Notes: generated from the sequence alone by a model not told the origin. A stretch of DNA of 47,734 nt from an uncultured Planctomycetaceae bacterium (GCA_903896675.1 CAITYU010000576.1:1-47734); one strand, 5' to 3'; shown: positions 21,099 through 29,288, numbered from the stretch's first letter. A program made the numbers and translations.

Positions 21099-21175
21099 CC
21101 CCAGTGGAAAGGGTGAATCGCCCGGCAGGCGGCTGAAATTCGTGATTTTGGAGCGTTGTCATTGACAGAACAGGC

Positions 21176-22105
21176 TCAGGCAGCGGACTGCAGTGCCAGT
21201 TCTTCTGCGTTGACAGCGACGATGGCAATACCGAATTTATCGGCGAGTGCGGCTGTTTCTTCGGGGCTGATGATGATGGTCATGCCGGCTTCGATTGCGA
21301 GGACCCGTCCACCGGCTTCATGCATGCTGCGGATGGTTTCGGCCCCGACCGTGGGGACATCAAACCGCATATCCTGTCCGGGCTTGGCAACTTTGACGAC
21401 TGTGAAGCCACCGCGGCGGCAGAGGTCACCGGCCCTCCGGATGCAGCGATCTGTGCCTTCGATGGCTTCCACGGCGATCACTGCGGTATCGTTGACGACG
21501 ACGGTTTGTCCGACGTCGAGGCGTCCCATTTCGCGGGCGAGATCCCAGCCGAATCGGATGTCCTTCCATTGAGCAGGAGTGGGACGTCGCTGAGTCAGGA
21601 AGCCGTGTTTCACGAGCAGCTCCGGTGCAAAGTTAAGTGCTGAGTCGAAGACCAGTCCGTCACGTTCGAATTCGCGAATGATGGCGAGGAGAATGGTGTC
21701 ATCTTTTTTGTTTTGTCTGGCGAATCGGTACCACATGTGGATGGTCCGCCAGTCAGGCAGCAGTCTCAGCCAGCGGAAGGGGTGGAAGAGGACGGTTTTT
21801 TCGATCTTGCCGGCCATCACCACACGATCGACGCGAGCCTTTCTCAGCAGGCGGATAGCCTTTCCCATGCGAGCCAGTGGGGCGAAGCGGAATTCATCGC
21901 AGGCGCTGAAGAGTTCATCTGAGGCCATGCCGGCAACGCCGAGTCCATAAACGAAGTGGCCAGCCTGTCGAGCCGAGCGGGCGAAGCGTACGGGAAATTC
22001 ACCGCCTCCGGCCAGCAGGCCCAGTCGAAGAGGACCGGTATCGAGGCGTGAAGGGAACTCTGCCAGTTCACGCCGTAACGAGATGTGAGGATTGCTGTGG
22101 CTCAT
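21176..22105 (-). CDS. lpxI: UDP-2,3-diacylglucosamine pyrophosphatase LpxI
   Basis: 309 aa, slightly longer than the usual ~270-290 because of an N-terminal extension. LpxI hydrolyses UDP-2,3-diacylglucosamine to lipid X and UMP and replaces LpxH in many bacteria. Family blocks are LGLLAGGGEFPVRFARSARQ (28-47), MAGKIEKTVLF, DDTILLAIIREFERDGL, GQTVVVNDTAVIAVEAIEGTD and VKVAKPGQDMRFDVPTVGAETI near the C-terminus. The ATG at 22105 lies 45 nt after the lpxD stop on the same strand, so lpxD-lpxI is very likely one operon and the product acts on the same pathway. Confidence 0.94.
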   Translation of the reverse strand: MSHSNPHISLRRELAEFPSRLDTGPLRLGLLAGGGEFPVRFARSARQAGHFVYGLGVAGMASDELFSACDEFRFAPLARMGKAIRLLRKARVDRVVMAGKIEKTVLFHPFRWLRLLPDWRTIHMWYRFARQNKKDDTILLAIIREFERDGLVFDSALNFAPELLVKHGFLTQRRPTPAQWKDIRFGWDLAREMGRLDVGQTVVVNDTAVIAVEAIEGTDRCIRRAGDLCRRGGFTVVKVAKPGQDMRFDVPTVGAETIRSMHEAGGRVLAIEAGMTIIISPEETAALADKFGIAIVAVNAEELALQSAA

Positions 22106-22150
22106 GTTGCTGTCCGGAGTATTGCCATGATCTGCGAAGGGTGCGGTGAA

Positions 22151-23251
22151 TCAGGCGGCAACGGGTTCGGAGGTCTGGGCGGAATCGCCGAGTCGTTTCT
22201 GCAGGGCAGCAAGTTCCTGTTCGAGTCGTCGGACGGTGTCGCGGATTTCCGGCAGTCTTTTGAGGGCCATCAGTTGCCTTGTGGTTTCGGCGACGGGTCC
22301 CGCTGGTGCTCCGAGATAGGTCTGTCCGCCGGGCATATCCCGATGCACCCCGGCTTTGGCTCCAATGATCGCACCGTCACCCAGATGCACGTGGTCAGCA
22401 ACGCCGACCTGTCCGGCACAGACGACATAGTCACCGGTGGTTACGGATCCGGCGAACCCGACCTGAGAGACGAGGAGGTTGTGACGACCTACGTGACAGT
22501 TGTGGCCGATCATGACCTGGTTATCAATGCGAGTGCCCGTGCCGATGACAGTTTCACCGACTTTAGCGCGGTCGATCGTTGTACAGGCTCCGATTTCCAC
22601 GTCGTCACAGATGCGAACGATGCCGAAGTGTGGCAGTCGCAGATGCCCGCCGTTGACCAGTCGATAACCGAAGCCGTCGGCACCGATGACGCAACCGGCA
22701 TGGATGATCACGTGATTACCGATGTGCACATCTGCGTAGAGGATAGTCCCGGGGTGCAGTACAACGTTATCGCCGATAATGCAGCCGTCACCGATGACAG
22801 TTCCGGGATGAATATCGCAACTGTGGCCGATTCTGACATCAGCTCCGATGACCGCCAGCGGATGCACGTTGGTGTTGGCACCGATCCGTGCTGATTCGTG
22901 GACGATGGCCCTTGAGGAGATTCCGATGGCGGGGCGCTGTCGGGGTGGTCGCAGAATTCCGGCGACTGTGAGGAATGCCGGTTCGGCTTCGGGCACCAGA
23001 ATGTAGGTGCGTTCGTCCGAGGCTGGCAGTTCGGCGCGAATGTTTTCCGGCACGATGATCAGTCGAGCTGCGGTATGTTTGAGGCGCGAGAGATTTTTCT
23101 GGTTGCCGACGAAGGTGAGATCGCGTGCGGTGGCACGCTCCAGAATCTGCACATCGTCAATTTCGACGTCAGGGTTTCCCTGCAGTTGCGCCTGCAGCAC
23201 GTGAGCGATTTCTGAGGCCGTCAGGGCCTGTCGCGGCGTTGTTGTCGACAT
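22151..23251 (-). CDS. lpxD: UDP-3-O-acylglucosamine N-acyltransferase LpxD
   Basis: 366 aa from ATG 23251, chosen because of the GGAGAG ribosome site 5 nt upstream and because homology begins there; the open frame continues upstream but is low-complexity. LpxD adds the second acyl chain from acyl-ACP in lipid A synthesis. The N-terminal uridine-binding domain (~23-100, DVQILERATARDLTFVGN) leads to a left-handed beta helix of hexapeptide repeats (~112-300). The likely catalytic base is H250 in MIGHNCHVG, equivalent to H239 of E. coli. GFGYRLVNGGHLRLPHFG is the family signature. The C-terminal helix (RRLEQELAALQKRL) is a short coiled coil. Confidence 0.96.
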   Translation of the reverse strand: MSTTTPRQALTASEIAHVLQAQLQGNPDVEIDDVQILERATARDLTFVGNQKNLSRLKHTAARLIIVPENIRAELPASDERTYILVPEAEPAFLTVAGILRPPRQRPAIGISSRAIVHESARIGANTNVHPLAVIGADVRIGHSCDIHPGTVIGDGCIIGDNVVLHPGTILYADVHIGNHVIIHAGCVIGADGFGYRLVNGGHLRLPHFGIVRICDDVEIGACTTIDRAKVGETVIGTGTRIDNQVMIGHNCHVGRHNLLVSQVGFAGSVTTGDYVVCAGQVGVADHVHLGDGAIIGAKAGVHRDMPGGQTYLGAPAGPVAETTRQLMALKRLPEIRDTVRRLEQELAALQKRLGDSAQTSEPVAA

Positions 23252-23721
23252 CAAGCTCTCCGTCGCCTGCTGGCACCCGAACTGTCTGCGACGTGTCCGC
23301 CATACGGAGAGGGAAACGACCGTCGAGCAGTGCAGCGGGTGGGTGAGGACAGCAGGGATGCTAGCGAAAACAGGGATTCTGACGCAAGACGGTCTGCAGG
23401 CAGGGGAGGGTTGCGGGGGGTGTCGGCGGGAACGGTGCTGCGGATCGGTCTGGATTTTGGGATTCGACGGAGCCCGCAGCATCGGAGCAGATGTTGGTGG
23501 CGGGCTTTATCGGTACAGGAGACAGAACCGTTTTCAAAGAAACGAGTTTCCCATTTTTCCTGAACTGACCGGATGAGAGAGATTGTAGGGGTTGTAGTGG
23601 CCGTAGATCTGACGCAGTTTACCTGACCGGTACGACCGTCATAAAGCGAACGAAAAACGACGCAAGTAATTGTGCTGCAAACACCTGCGCAGATTCAAGG
23701 GAACGAATTGAAGGCGACGAT

Positions 23722-23777
23722 AGTCCTCGGTAGTCCCTCGGACTGCGGATGGCAGATCGAGGCCACGGAGGCCTCGA
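23722..23777 (+). promoter_or_regulatory. Structured leader: two hairpins upstream of the Cys-rich gene
   Basis: AGTCC (23722-23726) pairs with GGACT (23740-23744), and near-duplicate TAGTCCTCGG / TAGTCCCTCGG units lie between. A stronger 8-bp hairpin follows: TCGAGGCC (23757-23764), loop ACGGA, GGCCTCGA (23770-23777). There is no T tract, so it is not a simple terminator. A regulatory or stabilising 5' UTR is inferred. Confidence 0.35.
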
Positions 23778-23846
23778 ATCCCAGATAAACGATGTGAAAT
23801 CATCGACTGTAAATGCCGGAATGACTGTCATCGGCCAGGGCGGTCG

Positions 23847-23871
23847 AAGGAACGATTTCCTTGAGAAGGAG
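23847..23871 (+). promoter_or_regulatory. Ribosome site beside a competing hairpin
   Basis: AAGGAA (23847-23852), loop CGAT, TTCCTT (23857-23862) forms a perfect 6-bp hairpin that ends 3 nt before the Shine-Dalgarno AAGGAG (23866-23871), itself 10 nt from the ATG at 23882. TTCCTT could pair with either AAGGAA or AAGGAG, so the ribosome site could be freed or masked. The pairing is seen; a switch is inference. Confidence 0.4.
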
Positions 23872-23881
23872 AGATGGAAAC

Positions 23882-25006
23882 ATGAAGTGGTCATGGATGT
23901 TCAGTGCAGCAGTTGCGCTGTCGGGGATGACTGGCACGGTGGAAGCCGGCCTGTTCGGAAGCGGCGGGTGCAAGAGCTGCGGCTGTGCTGAGGACTGTCA
24001 GCCAGCTGTTTGTAAGCCGACGATTGCTCGTCCGTGTCACACGAACGTGTACACGTACCAGCGGAAATGCTCCGACATCAAGCCACCGTGCTGTGATGAC
24101 GGCTGCGGCAGTGATTCGGGCTGTGCGCCCGTTTCCTGCGGTGCTCCAGCGGGAGTCGGCTGTGCCGCTCCTGCCGGCTGTGCACCGGATCCGAGCTGTG
24201 CAGCTCCGGCTGGTGCCGGCTGTGCCGCTCCTGCCGGTTGCGCTGCTGACCCGAACTGTGCAGCTCCGGCTGGTGCCGGCTGTGCAGCTCCGGCTGGCTG
24301 TGCTGCTGACCCGAACTGTGCAGCTCCGGCTGGTGCCGGCTGTGCAGCCCCGGCTGGCTGTGCTGCTGATCCGAACTGTGCAGCTCCGGCTGGTGCCGGC
24401 TGTGCAGACCCCAGCTGTGCTGCTCCGTGCGGTGATGGCTGTGGTAATGAGTGCGGCGAAGGCTGCTCGGCCGAAGATGCGTGTGAGATCGCCAAGCTGA
24501 TCTACACCTCGATGACCGACTGCTACGCCACGAAGCGTCGCAATGCTCTGGACGAACTGGGCGATTACGATTGCTCGTGCCACCCGGAGATCATCAACGC
24601 CTTCGTGTATGGTCTGAATGACACGGATGAACGCGTTCGCCGTGAAGCGGCTGACGAACTGGGTGACGCAGCCCGCAGCAACGGCTGCTGCTGCAGCCCG
24701 GCTGTCGTGTCTGCTCTGACCTGTGCACTGGCTGACTGCGACCGTGGTGTACGTCGTCAGGCTGAAGAAGCTCTGGAAGCCTGTGGCTACGAGATTGTCG
24801 ACGGTAACTGTGATGGTTGCACGGAAGGCTGTGTTGACGGCTCCTGCGGTCACCACGCTGCTCCGGTCGAAGCTCCTGCTGCTGCCGCTCCTGAAGCTGC
24901 TCCGGCTCCGGCTCCTCCGGCTGAACCTCAGGCTTTCTTCCCGTCCCGTCTGCACAATAAGTCGCAGAGCCGGAGCGGTCTGGCTGGCCTGTTTGGAATG
25001 AAGTGA
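23882..25006 (+). CDS. Secreted Cys-rich protein with 20-residue repeats and HEAT-type domain
   Basis: 374 aa from ATG 23882 with a strong AAGGAG site. A signal peptide (MKWSWMFSAAVALSGMTGTVEA) is followed by a Cys-rich segment (GGCKSCGCAEDC). Next come tandem repeats of 20 residues based on CAAPAGAGCAAPAGCAADPN, with about four near-identical copies. Then two or three HEAT-like helices follow (NALDELGDYDCSCHPEIINAF, DERVRREAADELGDAA, DRGVRRQAEEALEACGYE), and an Ala/Pro-rich tail ends GLAGLFGMK. About 44 cysteines (~12 percent) suggest heavy disulfide bonding or metal binding outside the cytoplasm. HEAT repeats usually bind proteins. Codon use is more uniform (GCT, CTG, TGT) than in neighbours, consistent with high expression. 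It ends at a strong terminator. A structural envelope role is possible; function is unknown. Confidence 0.85.
   Translation: MKWSWMFSAAVALSGMTGTVEAGLFGSGGCKSCGCAEDCQPAVCKPTIARPCHTNVYTYQRKCSDIKPPCCDDGCGSDSGCAPVSCGAPAGVGCAAPAGCAPDPSCAAPAGAGCAAPAGCAADPNCAAPAGAGCAAPAGCAADPNCAAPAGAGCAAPAGCAADPNCAAPAGAGCADPSCAAPCGDGCGNECGEGCSAEDACEIAKLIYTSMTDCYATKRRNALDELGDYDCSCHPEIINAFVYGLNDTDERVRREAADELGDAARSNGCCCSPAVVSALTCALADCDRGVRRQAEEALEACGYEIVDGNCDGCTEGCVDGSCGHHAAPVEAPAAAAPEAAPAPAPPAEPQAFFPSRLHNKSQSRSGLAGLFGMK
24136..24420 (+). repeat. 60-bp in-frame tandem repeat
   Basis: A 60-bp unit beginning near TGTGCAGCTCCGGCTGGTGC repeats with exact period from about 24197 to 24410 (three to four near-identical copies); a degenerate copy precedes it from ~24136. 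Copies differ mainly at silent positions, e.g. GCTGACCCG against GCTGATCCG. It encodes the Cys-Ala-Pro repeat of the secreted protein. Copy number is a likely site of variation. Confidence 0.9.
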
Positions 25007-25076
25007 TCGCAGCGACGATCTGAGGTGGAAAGGAACTGCTTCCTGTTCTGAATTCCCCTTCGCAGAACTCTGAAAC

Positions 25077-25117
25077 AACGGCCTCCGATCATCCCGTCGG
25101 AGGCCGTTCGTTTTTTT
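25077..25117 (+). terminator. Rho-independent terminator after the Cys-rich gene
   Basis: AACGGCCTCCGA (25077-25088) and TCGGAGGCCGTT (25097-25108) form a perfect 12-bp stem with an 8-nt loop, followed by CGTTTTTTT. It lies 71 nt past the stop of the Cys-rich gene. On the other strand the right arm encodes the last residues of the convergent gene, whose TGA stop (25089-25091) sits in the loop. Confidence 0.92.
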
Positions 25118-26114
25118 GGTGGTCGCTGTCGGATTCTCGAATGCGGAATTCTTCGATCAGAGCGCGGCGACGTTCGGCGACAGCGCGATCGAATTCGGAC
25201 AGCACATCGAGTGCTTTGTCGCGGGAAGTGATCAGCCCGATGATGAGATACTGAATGATGGCGGCGAGATAGCAGATCCAGCCGACGGCCCATCGTTCCC
25301 GATCTCTGCGGTAATCTCCGAACAGCCGCAGATAGTTTGTGAGCACGGACAGGTCCATTTTCTGATTGATGTCGGGATCCATTTCCAGCGCCTTTTGAAA
25401 CTCGCTGTTGATTGACTGCTGCAGGCGTTGTTCGAGGAGCAGGCTGGCTTCTGTTGTAACCGGCATGCAGTTTCCGACCTGCTGCACCCAGTTCCACGCG
25501 ATGATGGACTGGTGCAGTACGACCTGCTGTTGCCATGCGGCAGCGACGGATTCCACGGGCATCTCCGGAAGTCGAGCTCCGACGATCGCACACATCATGG
25601 CCAGCACGGGCGAGGATTTGTTGATGTGGCGGCAGAGGAATCCGCGGAGCATGGGCCACCAGTTTTCCCGCAGTTGCGGGAGTATCCTGCGGTTTTTCTG
25701 AAGTTTGGGTGGACCGGGGTGCAGAACGGCAAAGAGTTCCTGATCGGGCATGGTCTGGATGACTCCGATCACCATCAGCAGTCGCAGTCCCATGGTGAGC
25801 CAGTCTGCGCGGTCGAGCCAGTCGATTTTGACGAGCCATCCGAAGAGGATGTGTTCCATGTTGGCGGTGGCGGCCAGCAGCAGCAGAGAGCCCCGAAACC
25901 ATTCCTGCAGGTCTTTTTCCAGCTCCCGATCCAGCTGCCGGACTCGGAAAATTCTGCGGAGCAGGAAGCGGAACAGAGGGACGGCAATCAGTCCCAGCAG
26001 CAGTCTCGAGGCTGGTCTGAGTACCGGGCGCAGGATGGACTGAAAGATCGGGATACCCATCAGGATGCGGAAAAGATCCAAGGCCGTTGCTCCTGATGCA
26101 GGCTTAGCGGACAC
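25089..26114 (-). CDS. Membrane-associated protein, unknown function
   Basis: 341 aa from GTG 26114; no strong ribosome site is visible and a later start such as MGIPIFQ is possible. Residues ~10-55 contain hydrophobic and basic stretches (ILRPVLRPASRLLLGLIAVPLFRFLLRRIF). Another hydrophobic pair lies at ~75-115 (GSLLLLAATANMEHILFGWL; LTMGLRLLMVIGVIQ) and one near 290 (WAVGWICYLAAIIQYLIIGLI). The soluble parts are helical and charged, with a basic/acidic C-terminus (AVAERRRALIEEFRIRESDSDHQ). No family is recognised. The last codons are formed by the arm of the terminator of the convergent Cys-rich gene. It is divergent from the M50 protease gene over 155 nt. Confidence 0.72.
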   Translation of the reverse strand: MSAKPASGATALDLFRILMGIPIFQSILRPVLRPASRLLLGLIAVPLFRFLLRRIFRVRQLDRELEKDLQEWFRGSLLLLAATANMEHILFGWLVKIDWLDRADWLTMGLRLLMVIGVIQTMPDQELFAVLHPGPPKLQKNRRILPQLRENWWPMLRGFLCRHINKSSPVLAMMCAIVGARLPEMPVESVAAAWQQQVVLHQSIIAWNWVQQVGNCMPVTTEASLLLEQRLQQSINSEFQKALEMDPDINQKMDLSVLTNYLRLFGDYRRDRERWAVGWICYLAAIIQYLIIGLITSRDKALDVLSEFDRAVAERRRALIEEFRIRESDSDHQKNERPPTG

Positions 26115-26269
26115 CTGTTGGGAAGGAATGGACCCGGAGGTAAGGCGCCAGCGGCCGGGGCTTTTTTCCAGATCGGGGCTGAATTCGTCTGAGCGAAACT
26201 GTATCCTGCGTTGGTCTGAGGCTCCACACAGAAACCTCTGAATCCTGCCTCTGTCCCGGGGACTGCACG

Positions 26270-27031
26270 ATGTTCGGCTCAGCCGGTTACAGTGAATTTG
26301 ATCTGAATTTTCAGATCCTGGGGATTCCAGTGCGGGTGCATCCGTTTTTCTGGCTGTCGACAGCTTTCATGGTCTGGGTGGGAGACGACCTGCAGTTGAC
26401 GCTGATCGGAGTGCTGTGCATTTTTTTCAGCGTACTGATACACGAGCTGGGGCATGCAATTGTAATCCGACGTTTTGGCTATCCATCAGAAATCGTGCTG
26501 TACGTATTCTGCGGTTATGCAACATCATCTCATTTTCCGTTCCGGCGTGCGCTGGCCGTATCGGCTGCGGGTCCGGCAGCCGGTTTGTTTGCGGGAGGTC
26601 TGATTTTCGCGTTGTGGAAGCTGCTGCCTCACTCACTGTTTGAGCAGTATTCCGGACTGAGTTACGCCTTCAGCATGCTGTTGTTCGGGGGCATTACGGT
26701 GAATCTTCTGAATCTGGTGCCGGTGCTGCCGCTGGATGGCGGTCAGATCATGGCGGCTTGTGTCAGGCAGTTTGGTCCGCGAGGTCGCAGCAGCAGCGAA
26801 CTGGCTCTGCAGATTTCAGCCGGAGCCTCCGGGCTGCTGGCCCTGTGGGCTGCTCAGTGTCAGAACAGTCAGCAGGCCTTCATTCCTTACTGGGTGTTTC
26901 AGTGGCTGCCGGCAGCAGATGCGATGATGCTGTGGATGCTGCAGCCGTCGGCTCGGTTTGAAGTCATTTTCATGGGATATCTGTGTGCCAACAGCGTGAT
27001 TGCTCTGAAGCAGAACCGATCGTGGCTGTGA
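26270..27031 (+). CDS. Site-2-type membrane metalloprotease (M50 family)
   Basis: 253 aa with about six hydrophobic segments. The zinc site HELGH is at residues 58-62 inside a membrane helix (SVLIHELGHAIVIRRFG), and the third ligand Asp156 lies in NLVPVLPLDGGQI, the NPxDGG-type motif. These are the catalytic marks of intramembrane proteases that release membrane-bound regulators or process membrane proteins. There is no PDZ or CBS domain, so it belongs to the small stand-alone group. The starting ATG is preceded by CCGGGGACTGCACG. It ends 12 nt from the convergent ceramidase-like gene. The substrate is unknown. Confidence 0.9.
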   Translation: MFGSAGYSEFDLNFQILGIPVRVHPFFWLSTAFMVWVGDDLQLTLIGVLCIFFSVLIHELGHAIVIRRFGYPSEIVLYVFCGYATSSHFPFRRALAVSAAGPAAGLFAGGLIFALWKLLPHSLFEQYSGLSYAFSMLLFGGITVNLLNLVPVLPLDGGQIMAACVRQFGPRGRSSSELALQISAGASGLLALWAAQCQNSQQAFIPYWVFQWLPAADAMMLWMLQPSARFEVIFMGYLCANSVIALKQNRSWL

Positions 27032-27043
27032 TTGAGTGTGATC

Positions 27044-29158
27044 TCATTTTTCCGCCGCGTTTGCGGGATCTGCCAGTGCCGCAATTTCCTGTTCTGTGAG
27101 TGCCCTGTCGAACAGTGCCACCTCATCCAGTCGGCCCTCCCAGTTGCTGTCACTGTCACTGCGTCCGCCCAAAAACAGCTGACCGGCTGTGGCAGGGATC
27201 GCCCTGGTCCGAAACTGCTGCCGGCCGTTGAGCCACACAGTGACCTGTTCACCGTCGCGGACGAGGGCTGCGTGCGCCCAGGTCCAGCGGGGAATTGTGT
27301 CTATGCCGACCAGCGATGGACCGTCACCGCTGCGGAAGATCATGCGTTCGGCGGTCTCACCGGCACCTCCCAGTCCGAGATGTTCGCCTGTGGCACTGAC
27401 ACCGCTGTCGTAATCGCGTGAGTAGATCCAGCCGGCGACTGGTCGGGATTCCCGAGGCATGCCGTTCCAGAACCAGAGTGAGAGTGAGTACTGAGAGCCG
27501 AGATCGCCGCCGTCTGTGGCCAGTCGACCACCAACAAACTGCGGGCAGCGGTTCAGCATACCGGGTGTGCACCAGGCATCTGAATGGGGGCCTTCAAGGC
27601 TGAACGTGATACCGGGTTCGAACACGGCATGTCGGTGTTTTCCTGAGGAATCGGCGGCGACCGGCCCATTGAACTCATCCAGTCTCCACCATGCGACGGG
27701 TCGCATGGCCTGCAGCCGTCGACCGGCGGTGCCTTCGGGCTGCTGCCAGGATCGGCGATTTTTTCCGCTGACTTTTTCGAGCAGCCGAATGGCAGCCTGG
27801 GCGATTCGTGGTTCCGCATCGACCTGCAGTCCGGCGGATCGGGCAGGCCACGTATTGTACCCGCCAAATGCGTGCTGCTCGGGTGGCGGGATGTATCCGT
27901 CTCCGCCATTGGCCAGTTCAATCACCATCGTGTTTGTCAGCGGGCTGGCAGCTTTGATTTTGAGTCCGGTGACGGCATAGGTTTCCGTGGGCGTCGTGGC
28001 GATGGCGATGGAACCAATCCGCAGGGCCTGAACAACAACTTCGGTTTCACGGGCGGCGTGCAGCAGCAGTTGTTCGCGGGCATAGACTTCCCGCTGATCC
28101 TTCGGCAGACGATCACCGACGGAGTTCATGATGTGCTGCGACCATTCGAGCAGTTGTGTATCTGGTGTGCGATATCTGAGCGGCAGTCGTTCTTCAGCCA
28201 TTTCGATGTCCGCGTTTTCGTCGTATTGTGCTGAGCTGATGGCCTGAACGGCGAGTCGGACCAGACCCTGTGCATAGGTGTCGATGGTCAGAGCGGGATC
28301 CCAGGAGTCTGGATTTCGGTAATCACGCCGCCAGATGTCGCCACTGCAACCGTGGGCCATGATGCCCAGAAAATCGGAATCGGGTGCCAGCTGCTGTTTC
28401 AGGCCGTCGGCGAACAGTCCGAAGTAGTCGGCACTGATGTCGCTGTCGCCGAAGTAGTGCATTGAGAAACTGGTGAGGACGGCCAGTGGCTTTCCAGCAG
28501 TTGTGCGGATGCAGATGAGAGCCAGTTCCGGGTCTTCCGGGCCGGCTTCACCGGTGACATCGTCGGGATTTGCGGCGGCATGCATATTGGCACGGACGGT
28601 AGGGTTTCCGAATGGATCTTCGGCGATGCGGTCGGGCCTTCGAATCCACTGTCGCAGTGCTGTGAATTCGGGTGCCATGGTGCGGGCAAAGCCGATTTGA
28701 GCAGGCTGAAGTCTGCCAAGAGCTCGTTCAATGACTTCCACAAGGCAATTGCGGAGAAATGGGACGTAGTCCGGATCGGCATCCGTACCGAGGCAGCCCA
28801 TGGATGCGGGTGCCGAGTGTGCGTGTGTGGCAGAGATGAGGATCTGTGTGGCGGGGATGCCGGTTCTGGTGGCTGCGAGTGTTTTGACTTCATCCAGCAG
28901 GACTCGTCCCATCATGCAGCTGTCCACGACGACAATCGCTGCACGATCCCGTCCATCAGCGAAGACGAGGGCTCTGGCACTGACCCGGGTTTTTATGCGG
29001 TCGAGGCTGCGACTGGTCATGCCGCCATTGACGAGCACCGGCAGTTTTGCCGGTGTGACGTCGATGAGGGCGACACCGACCTGCAGGTCGCCGGCCTGCA
29101 GTGATGCGGCTGGCAGCAAAACGGACAGAAACAGGGTTGATCGCAGAAAAAAGTGCAT
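27044..29158 (-). CDS. Secreted neutral ceramidase-like protein fused to a C-terminal LamG domain
   Basis: 704 aa from ATG 29158, which has GGAG 8-9 nt upstream and directly begins a signal peptide (MHFFLRSTLFLSVLLPAASLQA, cleaved near residue 22). Residues ~24-470 resemble the neutral/alkaline ceramidase N-terminal domain (PF04734 type): VGVALIDVTPAKLPVLVNGG, ALVFADGRDRAAIVVVDSC, ISATHAHSAPASMG with putative zinc histidines 112 and 114, and LGIMAHGCSGDIWRRDY. Residues ~486-695 form a LamG/concanavalin-like domain (VAWWRLDEFNGPVAADSSG ... RLDEVALFDRALTEQEI), a carbohydrate- or surface-binding module. Ceramidases cleave N-acyl sphingosines, but the real substrate of planctomycete members is unproven. 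It follows the radical SAM gene on the same strand after 130 nt. Confidence 0.85.
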   Translation of the reverse strand: MHFFLRSTLFLSVLLPAASLQAGDLQVGVALIDVTPAKLPVLVNGGMTSRSLDRIKTRVSARALVFADGRDRAAIVVVDSCMMGRVLLDEVKTLAATRTGIPATQILISATHAHSAPASMGCLGTDADPDYVPFLRNCLVEVIERALGRLQPAQIGFARTMAPEFTALRQWIRRPDRIAEDPFGNPTVRANMHAAANPDDVTGEAGPEDPELALICIRTTAGKPLAVLTSFSMHYFGDSDISADYFGLFADGLKQQLAPDSDFLGIMAHGCSGDIWRRDYRNPDSWDPALTIDTYAQGLVRLAVQAISSAQYDENADIEMAEERLPLRYRTPDTQLLEWSQHIMNSVGDRLPKDQREVYAREQLLLHAARETEVVVQALRIGSIAIATTPTETYAVTGLKIKAASPLTNTMVIELANGGDGYIPPPEQHAFGGYNTWPARSAGLQVDAEPRIAQAAIRLLEKVSGKNRRSWQQPEGTAGRRLQAMRPVAWWRLDEFNGPVAADSSGKHRHAVFEPGITFSLEGPHSDAWCTPGMLNRCPQFVGGRLATDGGDLGSQYSLSLWFWNGMPRESRPVAGWIYSRDYDSGVSATGEHLGLGGAGETAERMIFRSGDGPSLVGIDTIPRWTWAHAALVRDGEQVTVWLNGRQQFRTRAIPATAGQLFLGGRSDSDSNWEGRLDEVALFDRALTEQEIAALADPANAAEK

Positions 29159-29288
29159 GCTGAGACTCCGGTGATCCGGGTAAAGAGCGAGCTTCCGCGG
29201 TATCATAATTGAATTCCTGTGAGAAGCTCCAGCATGAATGCCCGTACAGGGGAGGGCTGTGGCACCGGCGAGTCTCAGCACCGTCTGT

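Larger units (their letters stand above)
23252..23881 (+). other. Long intergenic region and leader of the Cys-rich gene
   Basis: About 630 nt between divergent lpxD and the Cys-rich secreted protein gene. No convincing gene is seen. The left ~300 nt are GC-rich and carry only shadow frames. The right ~260 nt are AT-richer and hold several short hairpins (listed separately) just upstream of the ribosome site, so a long structured 5' leader is likely. No exact sigma-70 promoter could be assigned with confidence. Confidence 0.5.

Noticed and set aside
22085-22894. Open + strand frame of about 269 codons opposite lpxD/lpxI
   Set aside because: Asp/Val/Thr-rich shadow of the hexapeptide repeats in the antisense frame.
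23252-23482. 77-codon N-terminal extension of LpxD
   Set aside because: The extension is Arg/Pro/Ser-rich without homology, and a good ribosome site sits before the ATG at 23251.
23252-23881. tRNA or small RNA gene in the long gap
   Set aside because: TCGAATCCC near 23774 resembles a T-loop fragment, but no acceptor, D or anticodon arms fit around it.
24136-24420. Possible CRISPR array because of regular 60-bp spacing
   Set aside because: The units are contiguous, in frame and nearly identical throughout with no unique spacers, and no cas genes are nearby.
23891-25078. Minus-strand open frame of about 395 codons opposite the Cys-rich gene, with Ser/Thr/Arg repeats
   Set aside because: Its repeats are only the complement of the 60-bp coding repeats, and the + strand reading has signal peptide, ribosome site and terminator.
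25089-26114. Assignment of the unknown membrane protein to a known enzyme family
   Set aside because: No catalytic motif or conserved block that I recognise; naming it would be a guess.
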